Source: Nicotiana tabacum (taxonomy: Eukaryota; Streptophyta; Magnoliopsida; Solanales; Solanaceae). Taken from it: DNA of 64,000 nt. The stretch is taken from contig NC_134101.1 of NCBI RefSeq assembly GCF_000715075.1, positions 195,630,103 through 195,694,102 of the forward strand, given 5' to 3'. Below, piece after piece: positions 22,715 through 34,345 of this stretch. Each line of letters starts with the position of its first letter. The stretch's first letter is position 1. The notes beneath the pieces are model-generated. The model saw nothing but the letters and a program-made list of their open reading frames with translations, did no database searches and was not told the DNA's origin. Made by a program: the position numbers and the translations under genes.

Positions 22715-22725
22715 TCCCTTTTATA
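22715..22725 (-). promoter_or_regulatory. Putative TATA box, B 5' LTR
   Basis: On minus CACTATAAAAGGGACTACCC, identical to the 3' LTR copy. In a 5' LTR this would start the genomic transcript of B. Confidence 0.55.
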
Positions 22726-24942
22726 GTGCAGAAAACGAGTAAGAAAAGGTAAGGAAATAACTTTGAAATCCGTCTCATATGATCTCCCTTCAGTTAAGGA
22801 ATTTGATTTCAAACGGGAAGAATACAATTGAGCAAAGAAATTTGATTAAAATCTTTTCACAGTAGCATAAAAAGGGTAAATACATAGAGTTTATTTAAGG
22901 CAAAAGTCCATTGGTACTTGGTTTGTAAAGAAAAAGGAAAGGGAATCAATCAGACAGCCATTAAAATCAACATTGCAGGCTTAGTTCGAATGAACAAAGT
23001 CAGGAATAGGTAAAGAGGGTTCAAACGAAGAAAAATCAGTGACAATTCGTCAGCCTTATTAAAAGGATTTCAGAATCAAACAATCAGTTGGTAAAAACCT
23101 TTTGAAAGAGAAATTTCACATATATAAAGCATAGCAATCAAACGAAAGAAATCGTCACGTTACTCAGAAAAAGAGTCTAACATTGAAAGCCTTAGAGTCA
23201 CAAACAAAAGGGAATCGAGTTCAGTTACAGACTCATGGTGAGTCTGAAAGCCTAGGGTCCCAAAGTGGAACCCTAATATCACTTGCCAAAGAAACCCCCA
23301 AATCCTAAAGTTTCGAATTGAGTCAGACATAGAGGTGAGAGAGCAGGTCATTGAAAGAGGCTTAGAAGTCTCTTCCAAAGACTTTATGAGAAACAAACAT
23401 ACATGATAGAAAGAACTGAGTCAAGGTCATGAGAACATGTTTGAGAAAACTCGGAGTTTAAACAAGTTCAGAAGAAAGAGATGATACGAGCTTAAATAAA
23501 AGCAGGTGAAATATGCTTAGCAAGAACACAAACAGAGCTAAATAAAGTGAACAAAATCAAAGAACTCAATCATAAACATGTGTAGCAAAGAATAAGGATT
23601 AACAACACGGATTAACATATGAGTACAGGAATAGCAACAAAAGTAGAAGAATATTGCATAATAGAAAGGAAACAAGAAAGAAAACTCAAGCATAGTAGAA
23701 AAAAAGCATACGAGTATAACATAGGTAAACACACATGAAGAAAGAACAGAAAGAATCGGAAAGATATTTGAAGAATCTTTTTCAGAAATCCTAAAATTGA
23801 AATTGAGCGATTTTGAAAAAGAAATTTGGGGAAAAACCTTTTAAAATGTCAAGTAAAGCCCAGACATATCATAGATCTAAGAAAAATAGGCAAGTACATA
23901 ACCTCATACGGCTTAGAGTTGCAGAGAAAACCCTAGAAATGAGAAAGGTCTTGAGGAAAGTCAGATCCTGAGTCGAAAAGACTCATATTGCTTGAACACG
24001 CCGGGGTAATGGCCGGAGAAGCCATAGATCTACAGATCTGAGAAGAATCTGAAGAGAGCCATTGAAGTCGGGCTTCAAAACCTTAAGTAGTTTAGGTTAG
24101 ATGGTGAGAAAGGATGAGTACAGACCATCCATGGCCGGAGACGCCATGGATTCCGGTGGAAACATGGTGAGATAAGGTGGGAGACGATTAGGGTCTTGGA
24201 GAGGCATTTGAGAGACGAAGGGGTTCAAAGGTGGCGTCTCAGGTGAAATGAATTAGGTCATGGGGGTTTGGGAATTAAAAATGAAAGGGTGAATTACGGT
24301 CGTTGATCAAAACAATCAACGGCCTGGATCAAAGGGGAGCCGAGTGGGTTTTATTTTAATCGGGTCAGGGGTCGAGTAATTTGGAAATTGGGCTAGTTTA
24401 ATTTAGGGGCGAAATTGGATCAAATGGAGGGCCAAAATTGAAAGGTGAAAGGGCTGTAATTGAAATAGAAATGGGCTAAGTGTTAAATAGCATATTTTTC
24501 CTTTTTATTTTATAAAAATAGTAATAATAATTTTAAAAGTAAATTAAAAACACTGAGCCAACAAATACTATATAAATATTAATTTAAAAATACTGAAAAT
24601 AATTTTATAATTATAAAATGCTACTAATCGTGAAATGGGCTATAATTGCAATTACATGCAATTTAGCTTAAAAATGCCAAATAAATTTGTAACAAATATA
24701 GAAAAATCAACTTAATTATATTTTGGTATAAATATGAGAATAAAATAATTTATTCACCAAATAATAATCTTGGGAATAATTATTGGATTTTGTACTGCTA
24801 AAAATAAATAATAAATTGATTTTAAAATCTTAAAAATTAGGAAAAAATACCAAAACTCTTGGGAATGCTAATATATGTATGTACATGCTATTTTAAAAAT
24901 ATTTTATATATAAAAATACATAAGAAAAATTGGGTATCAACA

Positions 24943-24947
24943 CAAGC
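24943..24947. repeat. Target site duplication of element B (right)
   Basis: CAAGC immediately follows the right LTR end and pairs with CATGC at 5650-5654. Confidence 0.65.
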
Positions 24948-25375
24948 TAGAAAAACCGATATATTCAGAATTGCTCATGGAAACTCGGAGTTTCTACAAA
25001 AATTCGTGATAAGGTTCCAAAGGAATGCATGTTGTTGCTGACAATAATAGATGAATGGGCAATAGAAGTATTTACCAAGGGTCACAATCGCTTAAGCTCT
25101 AATGCCTCGAGGAAGTTAAGGTAAAGTTTGTTAGAATTTCAAGCAACAACGTGGGAAGATGTTCATAATAGATACGAGTCAAAGATTCGTGTAGAAGCTG
25201 ATCAGATAATTAAATTGACATTTTCTATGGACCTGAATCAACGTCAATTAAACTTTGATAAGAGGTACTCCAAACATCAATTTGGACCATGCCCGTCAGG
25301 ATCACGGACTAACATGATGCAGGGGCTTACCCGAAGTGAGTTTCCAGAAAATAACTTCGATGAAAGACAATAATG
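24948..25375 (+). pseudogene. Gag fragment of an older Ty3-gypsy element
   Basis: Across frame breaks the plus strand encodes IFRIAHGNSEFLQKFVIRFQ and then SLLEFQATTWEDVHNRYESK with IRVEADQI, typical of gag proteins of Solanaceae Ty3-gypsy elements. B inserted at its left edge. No LTRs or pol could be assigned to it. Confidence 0.65.
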
Positions 25376-26258
25376 TCTACGAATATTGGGACTGTTGCAT
25401 CAGAGTAGTAGAAACTGTGACAATAAGTACCAGAAGCAGCTGAAGATGGCTCCAAAAAAATCCGTACAGGATATTGGAAATAGACTGAACTAGCTCTAGA
25501 ATAAGGAAAAGGACTAGGACTGCCAGTTAAAGGACTTAGGACTGCCATATCAGCCTTGGGGAAAAAGAAATTAGAATAAAAAATCCACTAGACTCAATAA
25601 ATTTCAGCCCGTCCACAACATTCTTGCAAGGTATTTTTGTTCATTTTCTATGAACTGTCATACATACAAAGTTGTAAACACTTGTGTACAATCAAGCAAT
25701 AGAATACAACAAAACTTCACTTTCTAAAACTATTCTCGTATATGCTTGAATGAAAAAAATCATTCTTAATATTTCTTCATACTTAGAAGCAAAAAAGGAT
25801 TACAAATCCGAACATTTGTGCCCGGATAAACAGGAGACGTCCTCTTCATAAGCACCATAAATATAAGGGCCCTCTGTTATGAAGGAATCCAATCCATTGG
25901 CTAAAGATCAGATGTCTTATTTTCCGATCGTAAAGTTAACCGGGAGCATTAAATTCCCGGACTTTATCAAAACCACAAGTACAAAATCATGGTCATTAAC
26001 ATCCCCAGTCTCAAAAGTTGGGTGGTTGTAAAAGTTTTCGGGTATAACTAAAAATTCAAGAGTCAAAACTCAAAGAAAAGTTTTCGGGTGCAACTAAATC
26101 CCCAAGAGTGAGAAATATAAAAAGACGTTTTTGAGTATATTTAAAAATTCAAGAGTCAAAATTCAAAGATTAAAAGATTTGGGTGAATACTAAAACCCGA
26201 GATCAAGTTTTCTATAATAGTGATACTTTTTCAACGTCAATCGACCATCGACGAAAGA
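25376..26258. other. Degenerate repeat-derived sequence, no gene
   Basis: No coding frame was recognised. It looks like the noncoding end of an old LTR element: a 46 bp tandem repeat at 26030-26205 and simple AT-rich sequence. It is the left flank of the Tekay-like insertion. Confidence 0.5.
26030..26205 (+). repeat. 46 bp tandem repeat (about four units)
   Basis: AAAAGTTTTCGGGT starts at 26030 and again at 26076; two more diverged units follow, sharing AATTCAAGAGTCAAAA. Confidence 0.75.
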
Positions 26259-28098
26259 TGTGATAACCCGATAAGTCATTTTAGATATTGTCCTTAATTC
26301 CATATTCCAAGACCTCTGTTAGCTTTATTGATATTTCTTGGTTTGCGTGCATGGTCTGTATCACTATTTGAAAAGCTTTTATGTGAAAATTTGAAGAAAA
26401 CATAATTTTTTGCTTTAAAAAAATAATTGAGTTGACCACAGTCAAAATTTTATGAAAAAACCTTGAATCGGTATTTTAACAATTTTGGTAGGTCCGTATC
26501 GTAATTTTGGACTTGGGCATATGCCCGGAATTTAAACTGGAGGTCCCTAAACTGATTTGACTCATTTTGCCGAAAACTAGCATTTAGAAAGTTTGAAAAT
26601 TTACTATGTTTGACCGTCAGTTGACTTCTTAGCTAACGGATTCGGATTTTTATGTCGAAACTTGGAATAGGTCTATATCGCTATTCGACACTTGTCTGCA
26701 AAATTTGGTGCAATTTAGAATTGATTTAACATGATTCAGACGCTTAAATGTGATTCTAGTTGTTCTTGAGTTTACTTTGAAATTTCATTCGTTTTGAGGG
26801 CTGATTTGTTGGTATAGATGTTATTTTAGTAATGTTTTCCACGAGCAAGTTCGTATGATGTTATTATACTTTTGTGCATGTTTTGTTTGGAGCCCAAGGG
26901 GCTCAGGTGAGATTCAGACATGTTTCAGATGAGTTTTGCTAATGTGAAGATAGTTGGTGCACGTCTAATGCCGGTGTTTTGCTGCAACTCTTGCATTTAC
27001 AAGATCTGGCTTGCAATTGCGAGCCTCGATTTTGCAAACAAGAGTTCGCATTTGCATGAATGGGCTGGACTGGGTATCTTGCATTTGTAAGGAACATTTT
27101 TGCATTTGCAAACTATCAGAGGTCGTATTCGCGATCTTAGAGTCGCATTTATGACTCAGTGTACTCTTGAGTCTGCTTCGCATTTGCGAAGTTCTTGACC
27201 GCATTTGTGATTTTTGTTGCTTTCCATAATGTGATTTCACTTATATGAGTTGTCTATTTGATAGATACTGATAAGTTGTTAACATTGAGACATTCGAGTT
27301 GTTAGAGATTTTTTGATTATTATGTGATTCTTCGTTGCCTCGTACCTTTACTTTTTTGTTAAATTGCTATTGTTAATTGAAATTATTTGGGGAACGGGTT
27401 GCACGCCGCAATAGAAATTAAAAGGTAATGAATTGAAATGGTAGAATAAGGATGGATTATGATATTGATCGATCATGATATGGTGGGATTGGGTTCGTGT
27501 TACAGCGGATTGTATATGTTGCATGTGTTTATGACATTTGGATTTGCCTAGGTACTTTGAGATGAGTTTATAAAATTTGTTGTTCTGGGCTCTCTAGTAG
27601 TTGGATTCGAGTTTGTTTTTATGAGTTAACTACTTTATTTCTATTTTCCTGTCTTTCTTATTATTATTATTATCTCGTACATGTAGTTGTAAGTGACCCT
27701 CCTTAGCGTCGTCACTACTTTACTGAGGTTAGGCTCGGCACTTACAGAGTACATGGGATCAGTGTTAGACTTGAGGTATAGCTGCAAGATGTCTGCAGCC
27801 CTGAAGTCCCCTTCTGTGTCATCTTAGCTGTTTATTTTGATTCAGACAGTTATATTTATTCGGACTATTATCTGTAGTACTCTAGCCACTCGTGTATTCG
27901 TGACACCGGTTTTTGGGATTGTATTTGGATTACATTGTTTATTAGTTTATTACTCTATTTCAGACTATTCAGTTTATTGTCTCATTTGATTTGAATTGTA
28001 AAATAATGGCTAATAAATATAGCTAACGTTGGCTTGCCTAGAAAGTGAAAGGTTAGGCTCCATCACGGTCTCGAGGGTGGGAATTCCGGGTCATGCCA
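26259..28098 (+). repeat. 5' LTR of the Tekay-like element
   Basis: From TGTGATAACCCGATAAG to GGGTCATGCCA just before the primer site. It lacks about 1 kb that the 3' LTR has (roughly 34210-35200), so one LTR carries an internal deletion. Palindromic words fill 26975-27235. Confidence 0.85.
26975..27235. repeat. Decayed palindrome array in 5' LTR
   Basis: Repeated words derived from CGCATTTGCGA, many now TGCATTTGCAA or similar, as expected from loss of methylated CpG. The better preserved copy is in the 3' LTR at 33960-34345. Confidence 0.75.
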
Positions 28099-28100
28099 GG

Positions 28101-28113
28101 TTGGTATCAGAGC
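28101..28113 (+). other. Primer-binding site, initiator-Met tRNA
   Basis: TTGGTATCAGAGC directly after the 5' LTR. TGGTATCAGAGC is complementary to the 3' end of plant initiator methionine tRNA and is the usual primer site of Tekay-type elements. Confidence 0.9.
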
Positions 28114-28299
28114 ACTAGGTTGCCTAGGTCTCACGAGTCATGAGCAAGCTTGGTAGAGTCTGAAGGATCGGTACAGAGACGTCTATACTTATCTTTCAGA
28201 GACTATAAGGCTTTAGGAAACTTTTACTTCTTTCTTTCTTTATCGTGCAGTTTATTCCATTATTGAAGTTTGAACTATTCTACTCTAGTTCTCTCGCAG

Positions 28300-29700
28300 A
28301 TGGTGAAAACTTGCACAACATCTATCGCCAGGCAAGAGCTAGAGCCCCCTGTTTCAGCCAATACCAAGGGTAGGGGAAAGGGCCAAGGTAGAGGCAGAGC
28401 TCAGCCTAGAGTACGAGCAGCAGCAGCACCCATGGTGGAGCCTCAGCCTGACCATGAGGAGGAGGTCCCAGTTCATGCTATACCAGTCGGACCCGCTCGG
28501 GTCCTAGAGGGATTCATGGCCACTCCCGTACATCAGGACACTCTAGTCTGCTTAGTTGGACTCATGGAAAGTGTGGCTCAGATTGGGGCATTTTCTATGG
28601 CACCATCCATCTCTCATGCTGGGGAGGAGCACAGACTCCCGCCACTCACACTCCAGAGTAGACGGCTCCCATATACCAGACTCCGGCAGCTCCAATAGTT
28701 GGGGTAGTTCAACCCGTAGTTTCTATATAGCCCGGGAAGGGGTCCGCGATGTCTTCTAAGGGATTGCTGAGGCTGGATAAGTTCACAAAGCTCCTTCTTG
28801 TTCATTATTGTGGTTCACCCTCTACTGACCCATAGGATTACTTGGACCGTTGTTATGAGGTGTTTCGTAACATGGTAATGTTGAGACCAATGGGCTTGAT
28901 TCTGCTTAGTAGTGGTGGCAAGAGTTTGAGCGGAGCAGACCAGTTGGTTCACCTTCACTTACCTGGGATCCGTTTTTGCAACTATTTTTGGAGAAGTTTA
29001 TACCTTTCACTTTGAATGAGGAATACCGTAGGCAGTTTGAGCACCTTCGGCATGGTGGCATGACCGTCACCTAGTACGAGACCATATTTGTGGACCTGGC
29101 CCATCATGTAGCTATTTTGATTCCTACATATAGAGAGAGAGTGAGGAGGTTTATTGATGGTCTTACCTTCTACATCAGGTTTCATATGGCCAAGGAGATA
29201 AGGGATGATATTCCGTTCTAGAGGGCCGTAGAGATTGCTAGACGGATCAAGATGGTTCGTGGTCAGGATAGAGGGTTGACATCTAAGAAAAGGCCCCATC
29301 ATTTAGGTGGCTTCAATGGTGCCTCATCTGGAGGCATAGGTTCTTTTGGTAGAGGCCATCCTCCTAGGCCAATTCAGTCAGCTCTTCAGGTATCCCACGG
29401 TGCTTTAGGCGGTCGTGATTCTTATGGGTATCGTCCTAAGCAGCCAACATTCCGTGAACCTTCAGCTCCTACCAGTGAACATCGCTTAAGAGTTACTACA
29501 GCGGCTATCCGGGTTGTCATGATCAGTCACAGCTTTCGCAGACTCAGCAGCCGAGGGAGTGCTTTGAGTGTGGGGGCATAGGTCATATCAAGAGGTATCG
29601 CCCTCTATTGACAAGTAGCAAACCTCAACAGGTTTCTCGTTCCATCATACTGGCACCAGTTTCTCCACCTCTCAAATAGCTAGCTGAGGGCGATCAGGTT
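28300..29700 (+). pseudogene. Gag of the Tekay-like element, decayed
   Basis: It starts MVKTCTTSIARQELEPPVSA (ATG at 28300) followed by a Gly/Arg-rich segment (GRGKGQGRGRAQPRVRAAAA). The Gag core is broken by stops but readable: DYLDRCYEVFRNM, EEYRRQFEHLRHGGMTVT, RERVRRFIDGLTFYIRFHMA. A CCHC knuckle at about 29556 reads CFECGGIGHIKRYR, so its last Cys is Arg. Gag would form the particle; this copy cannot. Confidence 0.85.
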
Positions 29701-29839
29701 GTTAGAGGTGGGGTCAGGCCATTAGAGATGGAGGCCAGCCAGCTAGGGTCACCCGAGGGGTAGAGGTCAGAGTGATGGTGCCCAGTCCCATTTTTATGTA
29801 TTCCCAGCTAGACCTGAGGTAGAGTCATCTAACGCCGTC

Positions 29840-30230
29840 AACACAAGTATGGTTCTGATTTTCCATAGAGATGCTTCAGTCCTATATAACCTAGGCTCTA
29901 GTTATTCCTATGTGTCATCCTATTTTGCTTCATATCTGATTATGTTTCATGATTCTTTTAGTGCTCTTATATATGTGTCCACGCATGTGGGAGATTTTAT
30001 TATTGTAGATCGTGTTTATCTCTCATGTGTGTTTTTATCGGGAACCTTGAGACTAGTATAGATCTCCTACTTCTTGATATGGTGGACTTTGATGTTATTT
30101 AGGGCATGGATTGGCTGTCACCTCATCATGCTATATTGGACCGTCACGCTAAGACGGTGACCTTAGCCATGTCGGGGTTGCCCCGATTAGAGTGAAGGGG
30201 GACTCCTAGCTATTCTACTAGCAAGGTTAT
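29840..30230 (+). pseudogene. Protease domain of the Tekay-like element, decayed
   Basis: The plus strand encodes ASVLYNLGSSYSYVSSYFAS. The family motif at this place is LxDxGS; here the active-site Asp is Asn. It continues with HVGDFIIVDRVYLSCVF before several stops. Confidence 0.8.
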
Positions 30231-30237
30231 TTCTTAT

Positions 30238-30960
30238 GTGAAGGCTCGACATATGGTTGAGAAGGGATATTTGGCATATATTCGTGATTATAGTGCGGAG
30301 GTTCCTTCCATGGATTCAGTACTTATTGTGCGTGAGATTCTAGAGGTGTTTCTTGCAGATTTACTGAGGATTCCACTCGACATGGATAATGATTTTTGTA
30401 TCAACTTGGCCCCGAGCACTCAACCTATTTCTATTCTACCATATCGTATGGTTCCATCAGAGTTGAAGGAACTTAAGGAGCAATTGCAAGATTTGCTTAA
30501 TAAAGGATTCATTAGACCTAGTGTCTCGCCCTGGGGTGCACCAATATTATTTGTAAAGAAGAAGGATGGTTCGATGAGGATGTGTGTAGATTATCAGTAG
30601 TTAAACAAAGTTACTATCAAGAACAAGTATCCCTTGCCAAGGATTGATAAGTTATTTTATCAGCTTCAGGATACCAAATTATTTTTGAAGATTGACTTGC
30701 GATTTGGGTACCATCAGTTGAAGATTAAGGCATTGGATGTCCCTAAGATAGCTTTCCGGACTCGGTACAGACATTATAAGTTCCTAGTGATGTCATTTGG
30801 ATTGACAAATGCCCCAGCAGCATTTATAGATTTGAAGAATCGGGTATTTAAGCCCTATTTGGATTATTTTGTGATCATCTTCATTGATAATATCTTGATC
30901 TACTCCTGCAGTTGTTGAGAGGAGCATAAGTAGCAAAGTTTTCAAAGTGTGAGTTTTGGT
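30238..30960 (+). pseudogene. Reverse transcriptase of the Tekay-like element, decayed
   Basis: Two open pieces separated by one in-frame stop: [20 protein letters not shown] and [20 protein letters not shown] in the first; [35 protein letters not shown] and [12 protein letters not shown] in the second. The box normally FIDD reads FIDNILIYS, so the second catalytic Asp is Asn, as in element B. The frame ends in stops after YSCSC. Confidence 0.9.
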
Positions 30961-31039
30961 TAGACTCGGTTTCCTTTTGGGACATGTTTTATTTGCAAAG
31001 GGCACTAAAATGGATCCTAAGAACATTAAGGTAGTTCAG

Positions 31040-31740
31040 AACTAGCCTAGACCTACTTTAGCTACGGAGATTTGTAGTTTCTTGGGTTTGGCCGGTTATT
31101 ATCACCATATCGTGGAGGGGTTATCATCCATAGAAACCCCATTGACTAGATTGGCCCAAAAGGGTGCCCCAACCAGGTGGTCAGATGAGTGTGAGTTGAG
31201 CTTTTTGAAGCTCAAGACTATCTTTACTACAGCTCTGGTGTTGGTATTACCCACGGGTTTGGGACTATATACTATGTATTGTGATGCATCGCTTATTGGG
31301 CTTGGTGCAGTATTGATGCAGGATGGTAGGGTAATTGCATACGCGTCTCTACAACTGAAGGTTCATGAAAATAATTACCTTGTTCATGAGTTGATGTTTA
31401 TAGTAATTGTTGGGCTTGGTACAGTATTGATGCAGGATGGTAGGGTAATTGTATACGCGTCTCTGCAACTGAAGGTTCATGATAAGAATTACCTTGTTCA
31501 TGACTTGATGTTTATAGTAATTGTTCATGCATTGAAGATTTGGAGGCATTACCTCTACGGTGTGCCGTGTGAGGTATTCACAAATCATTGTAATCTACAG
31601 TATTTGTTTAAGTAAAAGGATCTCAACTTGAGGCAGCGGAGGTGGTTAGAGTTATTAAAAGACTATGATATCACCATTTTGTATCATCCCGGAAAAGCCA
31701 ATGTGGTGGCCGATGCCTTTAGTAGGAAGATTGTGATTAT
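31040..31740 (+). pseudogene. RNase H region of the Tekay-like element, with internal duplication
   Basis: [20 protein letters not shown] begins the RT connection. RNase H follows: [20 protein letters not shown] (first Asp), then [20 protein letters not shown] and, after a stop, [17 protein letters not shown] 38-residue stretch is repeated in tandem and the frame stays open through it. This inserts extra residues between the first catalytic Asp and the rest of the fold. Confidence 0.85.
31298..31525 (+). repeat. 114 bp tandem duplication inside RNase H coding
   Basis: GGGCTTGGTGCAGTATTGAT starts at 31298 and GGGCTTGGTACAGTATTGAT at 31412. The two 114 bp copies differ at only a handful of bases and keep the reading frame. 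Confidence 0.9.
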
Positions 31741-33050
31741 GGATAGCCTTGCATATATTCCAATTGTGAGAGACTGGTAACATTAGATCTTCAGGACCTC
31801 ACCAATCAGTTTGCGAGGTTATATGTTTCAGAGCCTAGTTGGGTTCTTACGTGCACAGTTTCTCAGTTTTATTTGTATGAGCACATTAGAGAGCGTCAGA
31901 ATGATGACCCCCATTTTTTAAGGACATGGTGCAGCAGGGTAATGCCAAGAAGGTTTCTATTGGAGAAAATGGGGTATTACGGATGCAGGGTCAGATTTGT
32001 GTGTCCAATGTTGATGGACTTCGTGAGTTGATTCTTGAGGAAGTCCATAGTTCACGGTATTCCATCCATCTGGGTTCAGCCAAGATGTATCAGGATTTGA
32101 GGTAGCAATATTGGTGAAGAATTATGAAGAAAGATATAGTTGAACATGTGGCTTGGTGTTTGAATTGTCAGCAAGTGAAGTACGAGCATCAGAGGCCTGG
32201 TGGTTTGCATTAGAGGCTGAATATTCCTGACTAGAAATGGAGGTGTATTACCATGGATTTCATTGTTGAACTCTCATGGACTTAGAAGAAATTTAATGCT
32301 ATATGGGTGATTGTCGATAGGTTGATCAAGTCGATGCATTTCATTCCGGTGGCAGTTACCTATTCTTCAGAGCGGTTGGCTCATATCTATATCCACGAGA
32401 TTGTTCATCTGCACGGTGTGCCGGTGTCCAATATTTCTAACCGGGGCACGCAGTTCACATCGCATTTCTAGAGGGTCTTACAGTGTGAGTTAGGCACATG
32501 AGCTGATTTGAGTATATCATTTCACCCCTACACGGACGGGCAGTCAGAGCGCACCATTCAGATATTAGAGGATATGCTCCGTACATGTGTTATGGATTTC
32601 AGGGGTTCTTTTGATCAGTTCTTGTTGCTTGCGGAGTTTGCCTACAACAATAGCTATCAATCGAGTACTCAGATAGCTCTTTATGATTCCCTATAGGGGA
32701 GGTGGTTTCATTCGCAACTTGGTTAGTTTGAGCCGGGAGAGGCTCAGTTGTTGGGTGCCGATTTGGTTCAGGATGCCTTGGAAAAGGTCAAGATGATTCA
32801 GGATCGACTTCGCACAGTTAGTCTAGGCAGAAGAGTTATGCCGATCGCAGAGTTCGCAATGTTCCATTCATGGTTGGAGAGAGTATATTGCTTCGGGTTT
32901 CACCCATGAAGGGAGTGATGAGGTTCGAGAAGAAGGGCAAGTTGAGCCTTAGGTATATCAGGCCCTTTGATATCCTTGAGAGAGTTGGTAAGGTGGCCTG
33001 CAAGCTTACATTTCCACCTATCTTATCAGTATTCCATTAGGTGTTCATGT
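31741..33050 (+). pseudogene. Integrase of the Tekay-like element, decayed
   Basis: Heavily broken. Readable parts include the zinc-binding/core start near 32140-32280 and the end of the catalytic core at 32508-32696: HPYTDGQSERTIQILEDMLR with the catalytic Glu, then LLLAEFAYNNSYQSSTQIA. The GPY/F-like stretch at about 32880-33000 is also recognisable. No single frame joins them. Confidence 0.75.
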
Positions 33051-33059
33051 GTCCATGCT

Positions 33060-33300
33060 CTGGAAGTATCACGGTGATTCTTCCCATGTATTATATTTCA
33101 ATTAAGTCCAATTGGACATGGATTTGACTTATAAGGAGGAGTCGATGGCCATTCTAGCCCGGTAGGTCTAAAATTCGATATCTAAGAGTTACTTTCAGTT
33201 AGAGTGCAGTGGATAGGTCAACCAATTGAGGCAGCTACGTGGGAGATCGAGTCCGCTAATGCGGAGTAGATAACCATACCTTTTCACTAGTCCAGGTACC
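33060..33300 (+). pseudogene. Chromodomain of the Tekay-like element, decayed
   Basis: After the WKYHGDSSHVLYF stretch the decayed frame gives SMAILAR, then a VRVQWIGQPIEAATWEIES stretch, matching the C-terminal chromodomain of plant chromovirus integrases, which targets integration to chromatin. It assigns the element to the chromoviruses. Confidence 0.75.
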
Positions 33301-33327
33301 TTTCTATGTCCGTTCAAGGATGGACGT

Positions 33328-33346
33328 TTGTTTTAGAGGTGGAGAA
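33328..33346 (+). other. Polypurine tract of the Tekay-like element
   Basis: TTTTAGAGGTGGAGAA directly before the 3' LTR start TGTGATGACCC. Confidence 0.85.
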
Positions 33347-33959
33347 TGTGATGACCCAACAGGTCATTTTGGATATTAGCCCTTAATTCCGTATTCTGAG
33401 ACCTCTACTAGATTTGTTTGATGTTTCTTGGTTTGCGTGCATGGTCTGTGTCACTATTTAAAAAGCTTTTATGTGAAATTTGAAGAAAACATGACTTTTG
33501 ACTTTAAAAAAACAACTTGAGTTGACCATGGTCATCATTTTGTGAAAACAAACTCGGACTGGTATTTTGAAGATTCCAGTATGTCTGTATCGTGATCTTG
33601 GAACTTAGGCGTATGCCCGGAATTGAAATTAGAGGTTCCTAAATTGATTTGAGTCATTTTTCCAAAAACTAGAATTTAGAAAGTTTGAAAATTTACTATG
33701 CTCGACCGCAAGTTGCTTAAAATGTGATTCTAGTTGTTCTTGAGTTTACTTTGAAATTTCATTCATTTTGAGGGTTGATTTGTTGATTTAGATATTATTT
33801 TGGTGATCTTTTTGCACGAGCAAGTTCGTATGATGTTATTACACTTGTGTGCATGTTTGGTTTGGGGCCCGAGGGGCTCGGGTGAGTTTCGGACGTGTCT
33901 CGGATGAGCTTTGCTGATATGAAGATAGCTGGTGCACTTCTGTTGCTGGTGTTTTGCTG

Positions 33960-34345
33960 CAGATCTCGCATTTGCGAGGTCTAGCTCGCAATTGCAAGCC
34001 TCGCTTTTGCAAACAAGAGTTCATATTTGCTAGCATGGGCTGGACCGGGTAATCTCTCATTTGCGAGGAACATCTTCGCATTTACGGACTATCAAAGGTC
34101 GCATTTGCGATCTCCAAGTTGCATTTTGCAATCTCAGAGTCGCATTTGAGACTCAGTGCACTATTGAGTCTGCTTCGCATTTGCGAAGTTCCATGCCGTA
34201 TTTGCGATGGTGGTGTCTTCGCAATTGCGATCTTTTTGTCGCATTTACGACTTATGCTTTTCTGTGACAGGGTTCGCATTTGCGACCCTTGTCTCGCATT
34301 TGTAGTGTTCGCAATTGCGAACATGACTTCGCAATTGGGACACCT
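33960..34345. repeat. Array of CGCATTTGCGA / CGCAATTGCGA palindromes
   Basis: More than fifteen 11 bp palindromic or near-palindromic words (CGCATTTGCGA, CGCAATTGCGA and variants) spaced 10-35 bases apart in the LTR. The same region in the 5' LTR is decayed. Open frames on both strands here are by-products of the palindromes. Confidence 0.85.

Larger units (their letters stand above)
5655..24942 (-). mobile_element. Complete Ogre/Tat-like LTR retrotransposon B (19.3 kb)
   Basis: Two ~4.7 kb LTRs (TGTTGATACC...GGCGCGACA in element sense) flank a decayed gag-pol in the Tat order: ORF1-like, gag, protease, RT, RNase H, archaeal-type RNase H, integrase, then 1.8 kb of noncoding 3' sequence. There is no chromodomain. 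The polypurine tract abuts the left LTR, giving minus orientation. I could not recognise a primer-binding site next to the right LTR. Hand comparison of ~440 LTR bases gave 17 differences, mostly transitions. All coding domains carry stops or frameshifts, so the copy is not autonomous now. Confidence 0.93.
20274..24942 (-). repeat. 5' LTR of element B (4669 bp)
   Basis: It aligns throughout with 5655-10367. Plus-strand ends are TGTCGCGCCC and GGGTATCAACA. Differences are mostly transitions. The ~37 bp array (21465-21672) has fewer units than the other LTR. A U5-side module lies at 20369-20512. Confidence 0.93.
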
